A stretch of DNA of 11,149 bases from Larix sibirica (Eukaryota; Streptophyta; Pinopsida; Pinales; Pinaceae). The stretch's first letter is position 1. Every line of letters starts with the position of its first letter. The notes beneath the pieces were generated by a model that saw only the letters and a program-made list of their open reading frames with translations, ran no database searches and was not told the DNA's origin. The stretch spans positions 17,288 through 28,436 of the forward strand of contig NWUY0300019758.1 of the NCBI GenBank assembly GCA_004151065.3, written 5' to 3'. Made by a program: the position numbers and the translations under genes. Below are positions 1 through 8,292 of the stretch, piece by piece.

Positions 1-118
1 GGAGATTGATATGTTATTATAAATGTGGCATGTGATGTCTCCTTTGATTTTCTTTTTTCTTCACCTGTCAAGTACCCTTGGGTCTATTTTCCATGGTTGA
101 CTTCTTCTATCCTGGGAA

Positions 119-2255
119 TCATAATATCGATTTTTGGTGTTCCTCTTCTGGCTTGCTATGCTCCCATCTTGAGGCTATTTTTGGTTCTACGAGTTCTTTT
201 GCAATAGGCTCATTTTGCACTCTTTCGGGAATTTATGAATACTTTGCTTTTGGTGGTACTTGATGTTCCTTCATTGACCAATCTACATAAACTCTAATTC
301 CTGATCTACAAGGTTTTCCCCAATCCCCATTCTAGGTCAAAACCCATGGATAAAATGATTGGTAGATCTTTCAAGTAGGGTTTTAATTATTTGGGAGGTG
401 GGGGAATAAGATTCTTGAGGACTAATATTTTTTTCATATTTACTTCCATGTTCAATTTCAAATACAATGAGTAACTTGCCTATTCCTTCTTTAGGGGCAT
501 CTCTCATTCTCTCTTCGTCATCATCTTCATTATTGGCATGATATGCCTCATATAGTTCATGAAACATGTTATCTTTAGGAATGGTGTTGTATGGAGCTTC
601 TTCTTTTCTAGGTATTTATGCATCCTCCACCAGGACCCTCTTCTAAATTGATTTGAAGTGCCATGTACTCTTGTGTATTCATCATACCTTTTTTACAGGG
701 GATCCATGAACTTCATATCTTCTTTAGCTACTGAGGCTCCCTCTGCTTGTATAAGGTAACATAAGGTGTAGCTTTTAAGAGGGTTCTTGGGGTCGTTTAG
801 GGAATGCTTGAATCATTACTTCGCTAGGGTTTTCTCCCTCTATGATTATTCTTTTTACCTCTTCAAAGTTACCGATGCTTGCTAAATTTTATTTCTTTGG
901 TTTGGACTCATGATTTCTTGGATTTGGTATCTTCCTTCCCTTCTCTTGTCTGATTACAAAATGCAGATCATATTTCCAGGCCATATCTTTTTGAAACCAA
1001 GGTTTTTTAAGATATCTCGAACTTTCTTGAGACATTTCTTATTGCTAATAGCATATCCTCCCATCACCATGGGGAACTCGGTTCTCACTTTCTTCTTAAA
1101 TGTTACAAAATAAAGACTATCAATTTCCACCATCTTCCTCAAGTATTTGTGGACAAAAGTCCTAGGTCTGAGAAACTTTAACAATCTATGGGGAGGGGTT
1201 TCAATGCCATATAATATGATTACAATGTAATCTTCTGCTAAGTACCAATCCCATGTTTTAATTGAATCTCCAAGTTGAAGGTATGATATGATTTCCTGAG
1301 GCGTGCACTTAGGCTTAATGCCACTGATTAAAGAAAATGACCGGTAAATAAATTGAGATACAGAGCGGGTCTAGGTGACCCCTTCCTCTTTCCCTTATTT
1401 ACCCAAGGAATCTAATCATATATTCTGATGGAATCACCATTTTATATTATATCAACCCCAAGGTATTAAGAATAGTAATACTAGTAAATGATAAGTAAGT
1501 ACACCAAATAGGGATAATATATGAAGATTCCAATTTCATTAAACTGCACTAGTTGAGCCCTAATCGCTGCTGCTACAACTTCTGCATAATTGAACTTCAG
1601 AGATTCATCATAAATGTATGTATCAACCTTTTCTTACATCCCTTCATCAACATTCTCATGGGATTACCTAGAAAATATGAAGGTGAAACCATAAGAAACT
1701 TCTTGGTTCCAGGGTGGCAAGTTAGCTCTTTTCCAGGGTTCAAGGACAATTGGATGCGACTTGTGAATTTGGACTAGGTTTTTTGTATTTTATCTTGTTT
1801 GGAAGGATTTGAATTTGAATAAAAAGTGGCTTTACTTTCCAGGGATATTGACACTCCATTAGGGGTGGTTCCTAACTTTTAGTAATTTAAAAAGTTGAAA
1901 TTTCAAAGAGAGACATTTGGCCATTACTAGTATTGATAGTTTCCATGGTTGGGTTGTAATTTTGGGCACATAGATGTACAAATTCAGGGAAAGGGAAGGC
2001 ATCTGAGACTAAATTTTGAGCCAATTTAGACTTCCAGAGTTTATAATCTATTTTAGGTGAGTATTTTTCAATAAGAAATTTTCCAGGAGCTACTCCTATT
2101 AGGTTCAGAGCAAAGACTTTAGTCTTAGGGGGAGATACATTGGCCCATTGATCTACAAAGTGAGGTATTTCGACCAAGGATATGTCTCATAAGTTAGACT
2201 GGTGAGAAAGGGTTTTGGATGTGAAGTTTGAGGCGACATCTTTTTTCCTTGACAT
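119..2255 (-). pseudogene. Decayed minus-strand gene of unnamed plant family, about 700 codons
   Basis: Reading the minus strand from an ATG at 2255-2253 (MSRKKDVASNF) gives coding-like blocks in changing frames. Block 1, 2255-1887, has an in-frame TGA at 2189-2187 and contains YKLWKSKLAQ, FPFPEF and CAQNYNP. Block 2 is 1871-1740 in the same frame. Block 3, 1740-1621, is shifted and includes KKFLMVSPSYFLGNP. Block 4, 1618-1481, is shifted again (FNYAEVVAAAIRAQLVQF). Block 5, 1370-954, is the longest: about 139 codons with PKCTPQEIISYLQ, GIETPPHRLLKFL and KKCLKKVRDILKNLGFKK. Block 6, 972-775, has a TAA at 891-889. Block 7 is about 779-600 with a TAA at 695-693. Block 8, up to 567-337, is acidic (NNEDDDEERMRD). 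Block 9, 286-119, includes VQNEPIAKELVEPK and a TAA at 235-233. At least five stops and several frame changes make it non-functional. The order and spacing recall an unnamed gymnosperm protein family that I know only from memory. No catalytic motif or conserved domain is recognised. A spliced gene is less likely because stops also fall inside the best blocks. Confidence 0.6.
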
Positions 2256-2268
2256 TTTGAGCTTTTAT

Positions 2269-2610
2269 GATATAATGCACCAGGAAAATCAATTAGAAGG
2301 GATAAACTAGAAGAAACAAGGGGGAAAAGGAACAATGGAAAATCCTTATCTTCTTTTAAATGATTAGAAACAATAATGGATAAGAAAGTCTAAGGAATGG
2401 ATAATTTTACTTACTTGGACATGCTACAAATACCAAGCTCGAATTTTCTGGTTTCGTCCCTTGCTAGTGTGCAACTCGAGGATCAACAATGTGAAATTGA
2501 TGAATTCTTTCCCTTAGATTTTAGTATACAATTCAAAACAAGGATCTACAAATTCCCTTTTAATGTTTTATCGAATTTGAGGATTTCAAGGACATTTAAT
2601 TCTCTTCATG
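2269..2610. repeat. 342-bp direct repeat, first copy (end of contig piece 1)
   Basis: This stretch is repeated without a visible difference at 2613-2954. Its last base lies immediately before the N at 2611, and the second copy starts two bases after it. That geometry is expected when the end of one contig and the start of the next were not merged. A true tandem duplication would not be expected to end exactly at an assembly gap. Confidence 0.93.
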
Positions 2611-2611
2611 N
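2611..2611. other. Single-N contig join 1
   Basis: A lone N separates two copies of the same 342-bp sequence. Some assemblers write a single N where the estimated gap is zero or negative, meaning the contigs overlap. The ORF that reads through this N from 2397 to 2654 is an artefact of the join. Confidence 0.9.
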
Positions 2612-2612
2612 C

Positions 2613-2954
2613 GATATAATGCACCAGGAAAATCAATTAGAAGGGATAAACTAGAAGAAACAAGGGGGAAAAGGAACAATGGAAAATCCTTATCTTCTTT
2701 TAAATGATTAGAAACAATAATGGATAAGAAAGTCTAAGGAATGGATAATTTTACTTACTTGGACATGCTACAAATACCAAGCTCGAATTTTCTGGTTTCG
2801 TCCCTTGCTAGTGTGCAACTCGAGGATCAACAATGTGAAATTGATGAATTCTTTCCCTTAGATTTTAGTATACAATTCAAAACAAGGATCTACAAATTCC
2901 CTTTTAATGTTTTATCGAATTTGAGGATTTCAAGGACATTTAATTCTCTTCATG
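2613..2954. repeat. 342-bp direct repeat, second copy (start of contig piece 2)
   Basis: Matches 2269-2610 base for base as far as I can read. The base before it (C at 2612) differs from the corresponding T at 2268, as often seen at a contig tip. After 2954 the sequence continues into new DNA, so this copy links the first piece to the rest of the locus. Confidence 0.93.
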
Positions 2955-2959
2955 AATGA
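2741..2959 (+). other. Short plus-strand ORF of 72 codons, doubtful
   Basis: ATG at 2741 to a stop at 2957-2959 gives a 72-residue product starting MDNFTYLDMLQIPSSNF. I recognise no domain, signal peptide or membrane segment. The composition is plausible for a peptide: a mix of acidic, aromatic and Ser residues. The same ATG in the first overlap copy (2397) runs into the N at 2611 and has no independent value. It lies upstream of the start of the decayed minus-strand gene, on the opposite strand. ORFs of this length arise by chance in this AT-rich DNA, so I do not call it a gene. A real exon of something larger cannot be excluded. Confidence 0.2.
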
Positions 2960-3248
2960 GCACTTATGTTCTATGGGTGTTATTTGTGGGTTTTTTGAGT
3001 TGGAAGTACGAGTGTATCCCAACAATCATTGGGAAAATATCTTGACGGATATATCACTCTATTCCGGTTCTACTTTCTGGTGGGTGCTTGCTTCCATGAA
3101 AAATTTATGTTTATTCCGGTACTTTCTTGTCAAGCCAGGCATTCTTATCCACTGAATGACCTGGATTCATTTTATAACCTAGGTGGATCAAATCATGACC
3201 ATTGACAGTATAATTCCCTTTTTATGGATGTCTCATGCCTTGATTTTT
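2955..3248. other. Unique stretch without a recognisable gene
   Basis: This DNA lies between the 342-bp overlap and the start of the large repeated block. A 67-codon plus-strand ORF at 2952-3155 has no recognisable features and looks like chance. The first member of the motif cluster described separately (AATCATGACCATTGACAG) is at 3191-3208. I see no tRNA, terminal repeat or other structure. Confidence 0.5.
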
Positions 3249-3696
3249 TCAATGGTTGAGATTCAATTTCAAACAAATCACACCTTTTGATCTGAGTCGT
3301 TGATGGTAAATATCACCTGTGGTCATAGACCGCATATTAGAGCTATCAACATTCTTGATCTTCTTTCCAAGAGTGACAAGATTTGATCATGGACATTGAC
3401 GGGGAAGGACCTTTCCTAACTTTGCTTCACAACTTAACATCATCAACGGATTAGATCTATTCTAAGAAAACTACACGATTCAATCTATACCGTTAATGGA
3501 GTAAAGACTTTTTTACCCACACTTCAAGCTGTCTCAACCCCGTCAATGGTGCAGATTTGATTTTGAAAAAGTATAGTATTTAATCTAATATGCTCATGGG
3601 TTAAACCACCTTTTATTACCCCCTTGTCTAGTTTTCCCCATGGGTGGCATAGATATCCCTCGGAGGTCTTGGAACTTTTAATCATGACCATTGGCG
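3191..3696. repeat. Cluster of eight degenerate motifs of the form CCGTCAATGGT-n-GATTTGAT, both orientations
   Basis: A short motif recurs about every 60 bp. One orientation is at 3250-3267 (CAATGGTTGAGATTCAAT), 3298-3307 (CGTTGATGGT), 3442-3457 (ATCAACGGATTAGATC) and 3540-3561. The reverse complement orientation is at 3191-3208 (AATCATGACCATTGACAG), 3385-3402 (GATCATGGACATTGACGG), 3477-3499 and 3680-3696. The shared core is CGTYRATGG next to a GATTTGAT/GATC-like element. Similar 'ATCCAACGG...GATC' strings occur in plant noncoding repeats in my experience, but I cannot assign a family. All members except the first recur in the second copy, from 6832 onward. Confidence 0.5.
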
Positions 3697-3699
3697 CTT

Positions 3700-4382
3700 G
3701 ATATCCTTTTATTGTTCAATCTATTTGGATTTACTCTTGTAGGGGTGCAAAGGATAGAACAACATCGACTCCTTCTGTGGGATGTCTCCTCCCTATGACA
3801 TGACAAGAACAAAATAAAAATATATAGGGTGAGTAGACCAATGCTTTATTAATTGGGATATGGAGTCAAAATTGGGAATGGAGTCACACATTGTCTTCCT
3901 CTCGAAATTATTATTTCAAGACAATAGATAGAAAATAAATAAAAAGTTGGAAAGGTTGAAAATGCAATGTTAGGATTAACTAGGAAAAATTAGAAACATA
4001 CCTACCTAATCTAACTGGCAAGTGGGTTCACTAGGTTACATGACACTTTCAGTGCAACCATGTATGCAACTTGACAAGGCTATGAGACACGTGTATGAAA
4101 AGCACTAATGAAGTAAACCATAACTTTGGTGTTTGGTATATATAAGGGCGAGGTAACACGTTTCCAAGGGATAACACATGTGTCCAAGAGGGACCAAAAT
4201 TGATTGAATCATAAACACAATTAATACTATAACTAAAAATATCACAAGCATAATGGATATGAGTGTAGGGAGGCGACAAATATGCATGGTTTACAAATAT
4301 ACAACACTTTCTTTGTTGTGTTTCCTTGTGGAGAGTTTATTCTATCCATGTTGTAATTGGATATTCATAACAAATTTGTTCT
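3700..4382. other. Noncoding stretch downstream of the Gag relic
   Basis: In the element's own (minus) direction this follows Gag, where protease and polymerase genes would be expected. I find no aspartic protease, reverse transcriptase, RNase H or integrase motif in any frame. The 76- and 60-codon minus-strand ORFs at 4049-4279 and 4105-4287 overlap in different frames and look like chance. The equivalent stretch in the second copy is about 7283-7966. Confidence 0.45.
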
Positions 4383-4706
4383 TCAATGTATGTAGGCTTG
4401 GATGTAAGTATGCAAAATACAATTAGATTCACTGTTGTGTTCCCAATCTATATATTTCATGGCCTCCAAATCTATTTCTTCAACCTTTCCATATCTACTA
4501 TCTTCTTGATCCTGTACACTTTGAAGCTCTACATTTCTGCAATTTCGACCATCTAAGATCATTATGTTTGTACAGTTACCATCCTCACATACCAATATCT
4601 TATTGTTGCTCGGAAAATGCAAACATTCATGGAGAATATATATTTCCCATTCATGTTCATTTTTAGCCAAAGGAGATGGAAGCTGAAAAATTACTCTCAA
4701 CAACAA
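4383..4706 (-). pseudogene. Open block downstream of Gag, possible Gag or inter-domain remnant
   Basis: A 107-codon open stretch in a different frame from the preceding Gag block, which ends at a TAG at 4711-4709. It opens with TTG codons, not ATG, so it is not a credible separate gene. The translation is acidic in its second half (VQDQEDSRYGKVEEIDLEAM) and has a CEDGNC segment, but this does not fit a CCHC zinc knuckle. Its position, directly after Gag and on the same strand, suggests it once belonged to the same polyprotein and was shifted out of frame. The function is unknown. The second copy (7967-8290) is open too and differs at three residues. Confidence 0.35.
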
Positions 4707-4708
4707 TA

Positions 4709-6000
4709 CTATCTATTCCAAGGGGCCCAAGATTTATCAAGAAACTCATGACCTCCAAAATTTATATGTTGCGAAATGTCATCCTCGCGGTTCTTATCTT
4801 CAACAACAACATTAGAATTCTTTGATACAACCATGCCTTTAAATAGATAAGAGGGATTCTCATGTGTATAATTCAACTCATACCTTGTATATTGTCGATT
4901 ATCATGTTCATTGCTTGTATTCGCTTGAATATGCGCTTCCACATTTATTGACACTCCTACTCCTATGCAATCTAAGGGAGAATGATGAAATGAGGCCAGT
5001 CATACCGCAACCTGTATGTTGTCTTCTATTTCTAATGCATCATGGAACAAAGTTTCTAGGTCAGTAAATTTTCTCTCCCTTAGATGAAGCAAAAATTCAG
5101 AGTTGAAACCAGGTGATTATGTGAGCATGGTGGTTGCTTTTGAACGTTTGGTTGTTTCTGAAATAAGGTGATACAACTTGTACAAACTTGATATGAATTT
5201 TGAAACAATCTCACCCATACTTTTATTTAAGGCATTAAAGTTAGCCGGTGCATGCCTGTTGTTCTTCTTCACCTCGTATTTTTTTGTAAATTTCTCCATG
5301 AAGAACACCCAATAGGTTATGGAATTATCAGATAGGTTTCTAAACCATTTTTTGGTTTCTCCTTCCAAAGAATGTGTAAAGATTCTGGTGAAAACATCAT
5401 TAGATTTGACTGAGATATTGTCGGTGCAATATTGGAAGGTCGTGAGGTGGTCTGCAACTGAGATACTATTTTCCCTATTGAATTTAAGGATCATCTTGAG
5501 ATATCCATCAGGGATATCACCTAGTTTATTCACGGGATTGGAGGAAAAATCAATGTTTTAAATCTATCCTCCAACTAGGGGTCGAGAGGATTAGGAGCCT
5601 CCATGGTATGGTTTTGAGCAGGTATATGAGTTTGGTCATTAGGAAAAATGCTAGGAGCAAGAATATAGAAGATAATGGATTATAGACTTGGCTTGGTAGG
5701 CGTATGAATGGGATGGGAAAATTTAGTGAATGTAGTAGACCGCAGGAGGGAGCACTTGTTATGTGGGGTGATATTATGAGTATGAGGGTTTGATAGTGAT
5801 GGATATGAATGCTCAAATTGGTGGTTGTTTGCAATACCATGTGGGTGGTCAAAAATTTCGATAAAAAATGGGGTTATTTAGAGACTGTATGAGTCTATGC
5901 ACACAACTAGAGGAATTGTTTCTTTCCTCTTTCTCTATACTGGAATGGGATATTCTAGGGGAGGAATGAGCTCTCCCTTAGCTTTGGACCTGGTTATTAT
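4709..6000 (-). pseudogene. gag: Decayed Ty3/gypsy-type Gag, first copy
   Basis: Gag is the retrotransposon structural protein that forms the virus-like particle around the element RNA. The relic starts near 6000, where the usual initiator seems to have become ATA (ATA-ATA-ACC), followed by TRSKAKGELIPPLE. This frame carries stops at 5937-5935, 5880-5878, 5682-5680 and 5577-5575, with MEAPNPLDP starting at 5604. A frame change near 5540-5570 leads into the Gag domain at 5533-5120. The domain contains HLTTFQYCTDN, SLEGETKKWFRNL, SITYWVFFMEKF and the C-terminal KFISSLYKLYHLI, matching the F...SLEG.A..WF..L...SI..W....F pattern of the Retrotrans_gag family (PF03732). After a TAA at 5119-5117 the same frame continues with LRERKFTDLETLFHDALEIE, a segment typical after this domain, then a TGA at 5002-5000, ending at 4711-4709. 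No CCHC zinc knuckle is visible. Six stops and a frameshift rule out a functional product. Confidence 0.8.
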
Positions 6001-6101
6001 GGTTCCAGATTCTTAACAAAGAAACATGTCTCCCCAATGGTGTCTATTTGGGATGTGAATTTTCCAGTTAGAGATTTCTTCTCATGCTTCCCCTTGTGCA
6101 T
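5997..6101 (-). other. 34-codon leader ORF ahead of the Gag relic
   Basis: ATG at 6101-6099 opens a short frame, MHKGKHEKKSLTGKFT..., that ends at a TAA at 5999-5997, exactly where the Gag frame begins in another phase. It sits between the candidate primer binding site and Gag. It may be a leader peptide, an N-terminal part of Gag shifted out of frame, or chance. It is repeated unchanged at 9581-9685 in the second copy. Confidence 0.3.
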
Positions 6102-6119
6102 AATGTTTTTTGATATCGA

Positions 6120-6133
6120 GCTCTGAGAAACCA
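6120..6133 (-). promoter_or_regulatory. Candidate retrotransposon primer binding site, first copy
   Basis: On the minus strand the sequence is TGGTTTCTCAGAGC. It resembles the plant initiator tRNA-Met primer binding site TGGTATCAGAGC with a 2-base insertion. It lies about 120 bases before the Gag frame on the same strand, the expected place. A CA dinucleotide four bases upstream (6139-6138) could be the end of a long terminal repeat. The match is imperfect and no second LTR was found, so this remains a candidate. Confidence 0.4.
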
Positions 6134-6829
6134 ATTATGTTCCAATCAAAGCAATTATGACCTTGGAAATATATAATAAAACACTTCTTGATTATTAGAT
6201 AAATAAATATTCCTTTCTTGCATCCCTTTCTTCTCTACCTTAGAAAGAGTATTGATCATGATTATTTAATAGTGACATATAATTCCCTAGAAATGATGCT
6301 AGTTCTCCATGTTGTCCCTCAGGTTGCACCTCAACTAGATTCAATATTCCAAAATAGGCTCTAATTGAGATACAAATGCCAAGGAGGGTTGTGCAGGTAG
6401 CACCATTCCTCCACCACATTAGTTCAATGAGACATACCTCAGATTAAGGGAGGGAACCCTAAAATAGAAGGCGATGAACCCTAGTATGTCACCCTAGGTG
6501 CCTTGAAAATATGCATTAAAAACTTGATTGGATTTATGGATAAAATATGAGGTGCATGAGGCATATATCAGTCTTGAAAATGATTGTAAGTATTAAAATT
6601 GGCTGGGAGGCACAAGTACCCCACAAGACAGTAAACTCGAAATAATAATAGCTACGGTTCCTTAACCATAACCCAATTCTCCGAAGGAAAAAACAAAAAC
6701 ATTAAATACATTCAACGGTAAAGCATTAACAAATTTCCATTAATATGCATTCAAGAAACCATCGGAAATCATACATCCATAGTAAATTTTAGATACATAT
6801 GATTCTAGGTACATAGATAAAGACATTTC
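6134..6829. other. Possible 5' LTR flank of the Gag element, unproven
   Basis: This lies upstream of the candidate primer binding site in the element's direction, where the 5' LTR would be. It is AT-rich with no ORF of note. I looked for a second copy of its primer-proximal part between 3249 and 4380, where a 3' LTR might sit, and found none. The LTR start, TG terminus and target-site duplication are not identified. In the collapsed locus it continues into 10414-10986. Confidence 0.3.
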
Positions 6830-6830
6830 N
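6830..6830. other. Single-N contig join 2
   Basis: A lone N separates the two copies of the 3.58-kb repeat. The first copy ends with the base before it and the second starts with the base after it. Confidence 0.92.
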
Positions 6831-7966
6831 TCAATGGTTGAGATTCAATTTCAAACAAATCACACCTTTTGATCTGAGTCGTTGATGGTAAATATCACCT
6901 GTGGTCATAGACCGCATATTAGAGCTATCAACATTCTTGATCTTCTTTCCAAGAGTGACAAGATTTGATCATGGACATTGACGGGGAAGGACCTTTCCTA
7001 ACTTTGCTTCACAACTTAACATCATCAACGGATTAGATCTATTCTAAGAAAACTACACGATTCAATCTATACCGTTAATGGAGTAAAGACTTTTTTAACC
7101 CACACTTCAAGCTGTCTCAACCCCGTCAATGGTGCAGATTTGATTTTGAAAAAGTATAGTATTTAATCTAATATGCTCATGGGTTAAACCACCTTTTATT
7201 ACCCCCTTGTCTAGTTTTCCCCATGGGTGGCATAGATATCCCTCGGAGGTCTTGGAACTTTTAATCATGACCATTGGCGCTTGATATCCTTTTATTGTTC
7301 AAGCTATTTGGATTCACTCTTGTAGGGGTGCAAAGGATAGAACAACATCGACTCCTTCTGTGGGATGTCTCCTCCCTATGACATGACAAGAACAAAATAA
7401 AAATATATAGGGTGAGTAGACCAATGCTTTATTAATTGGGATATGGAGTCAAAATTGGGAATGGAGTCACACATTGTCTTCCTCTCGAAATTATTATTTC
7501 AAGACAATAGATAGAAAATAAATAAAAAGTTGGAAAGGTTGAAAATGCAATGTTAGGATTAACTAGGAAAACTTAAAAAACATACCTACCTAATCTAACT
7601 GGCAAGTGGGTTCACTAGGTTACATGACACTTTCAGTGCAACCATGTATGCAACTTGACAAGGCTATGAGACACGTGTATGAAAAGCACTAATGAAGTAA
7701 ACCATAACTTTGGTGTTTGGTATATATAAGGGCGATGTAACACGTTTCCAAGGGATAACACATCTGTCCAAGAGGGACCAAAATTGATTGAATCATAAAC
7801 ACAATTAATACTATAACTAAAAATATCACAAGCATAATGGATATGAGTGTAGGGAGGCGACAAATATGTATGGTTTACAAATATACAACACTTTCTTTGT
7901 TGTTTTTCCTTGTGGAGAGTTTATTCTATCCATGTTGTAATTGGATATTCATAACAAATTTGTTCT

Positions 7967-8290
7967 TCAATGTATGTAGGCTTGGATGTAAGTATGCAAA
8001 ATACAATTAGATTCACTGTTGTGTTCCCAATCTATATATTTCATGGCCTCCAAATCTATTTCTTCAACCTTTCCATCTCTACTATCTTCTTGATCCTGTA
8101 CACTTTGAAGCTCTACATCTCTGCAATTTCGACCATCTAAGATCATTATGTTTGTACAGTTACCATCCTCACATACCAATATCTTATTGTTGCTCAGAAA
8201 ATGCAAACATTCATGGAGAATATATATTTCCCATTCATGTTCATTTTTAGCCAAAGGAGATGGAAGCTGAAAAATTACTCTCAACAACAA
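7967..8290 (-). pseudogene. Open block downstream of Gag, second copy
   Basis: Counterpart of 4383-4706. It keeps the 107-codon opening and changes P to L, N to D and Y to D relative to the first copy. All three changes leave the frame open. With so few changes this says nothing about selection. The same caveats on identity apply. Confidence 0.35.
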
Positions 8291-8292
8291 TA

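Larger units (their letters stand above)
3249..6829. repeat. 3.58-kb direct repeat, first copy (end of contig piece 2)
   Basis: Matches 6831-10413 at about 99% identity. The offset is 3582 at the left end and 3584 at the right because the second copy has two single-base insertions (near 3517 and near 3986-3992 of this copy). I count roughly 25 differences, all between about 3517 and 5511. The last base lies directly before the N at 6830 and the second copy begins directly after it. The contents are the motif cluster, a noncoding stretch, the Gag relic and a possible LTR flank. Best explained as an unmerged contig overlap. Confidence 0.93.

Noticed and set aside
25-263. Two overlapping plus-strand ORFs with hydrophobic stretches
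   Set aside because: Antisense to the last block of the decayed minus-strand gene. The hydrophobicity is what antisense reading of Lys/Glu-rich codons gives.
910-1113. 67-codon plus-strand ORF
   Set aside because: Antisense to the best block of the decayed minus-strand gene.
2153-2335. 60-codon minus-strand ORF
   Set aside because: It overlaps the start of the decayed gene in another frame. The frame starting MSRKKDV at 2255 continues into the longer block and is preferred.
4049-4287. Two overlapping minus-strand ORFs (76 and 60 codons) downstream of Gag
   Set aside because: They overlap in two frames and match no pol motif. Treated as chance.
4864-5067. 67-codon plus-strand ORF, repeated at 8448-8651 with identical translation
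   Set aside because: It lies antisense to the Gag relic's C-terminal part and is a shadow of that frame. Its conservation is explained by the contig overlap.
5319-5561. 80-codon plus-strand ORF, repeated at 8903-9145
   Set aside because: Antisense to the Gag domain, with no recognisable features.
5550-5852. 100-codon minus-strand ORF, repeated at 9134-9436
   Set aside because: It is in a different frame from the Gag N-terminal part that contains MEAPNPLDP. The composition looks like out-of-frame reading, rich in Leu, Ile, Ser and His without domain signals.
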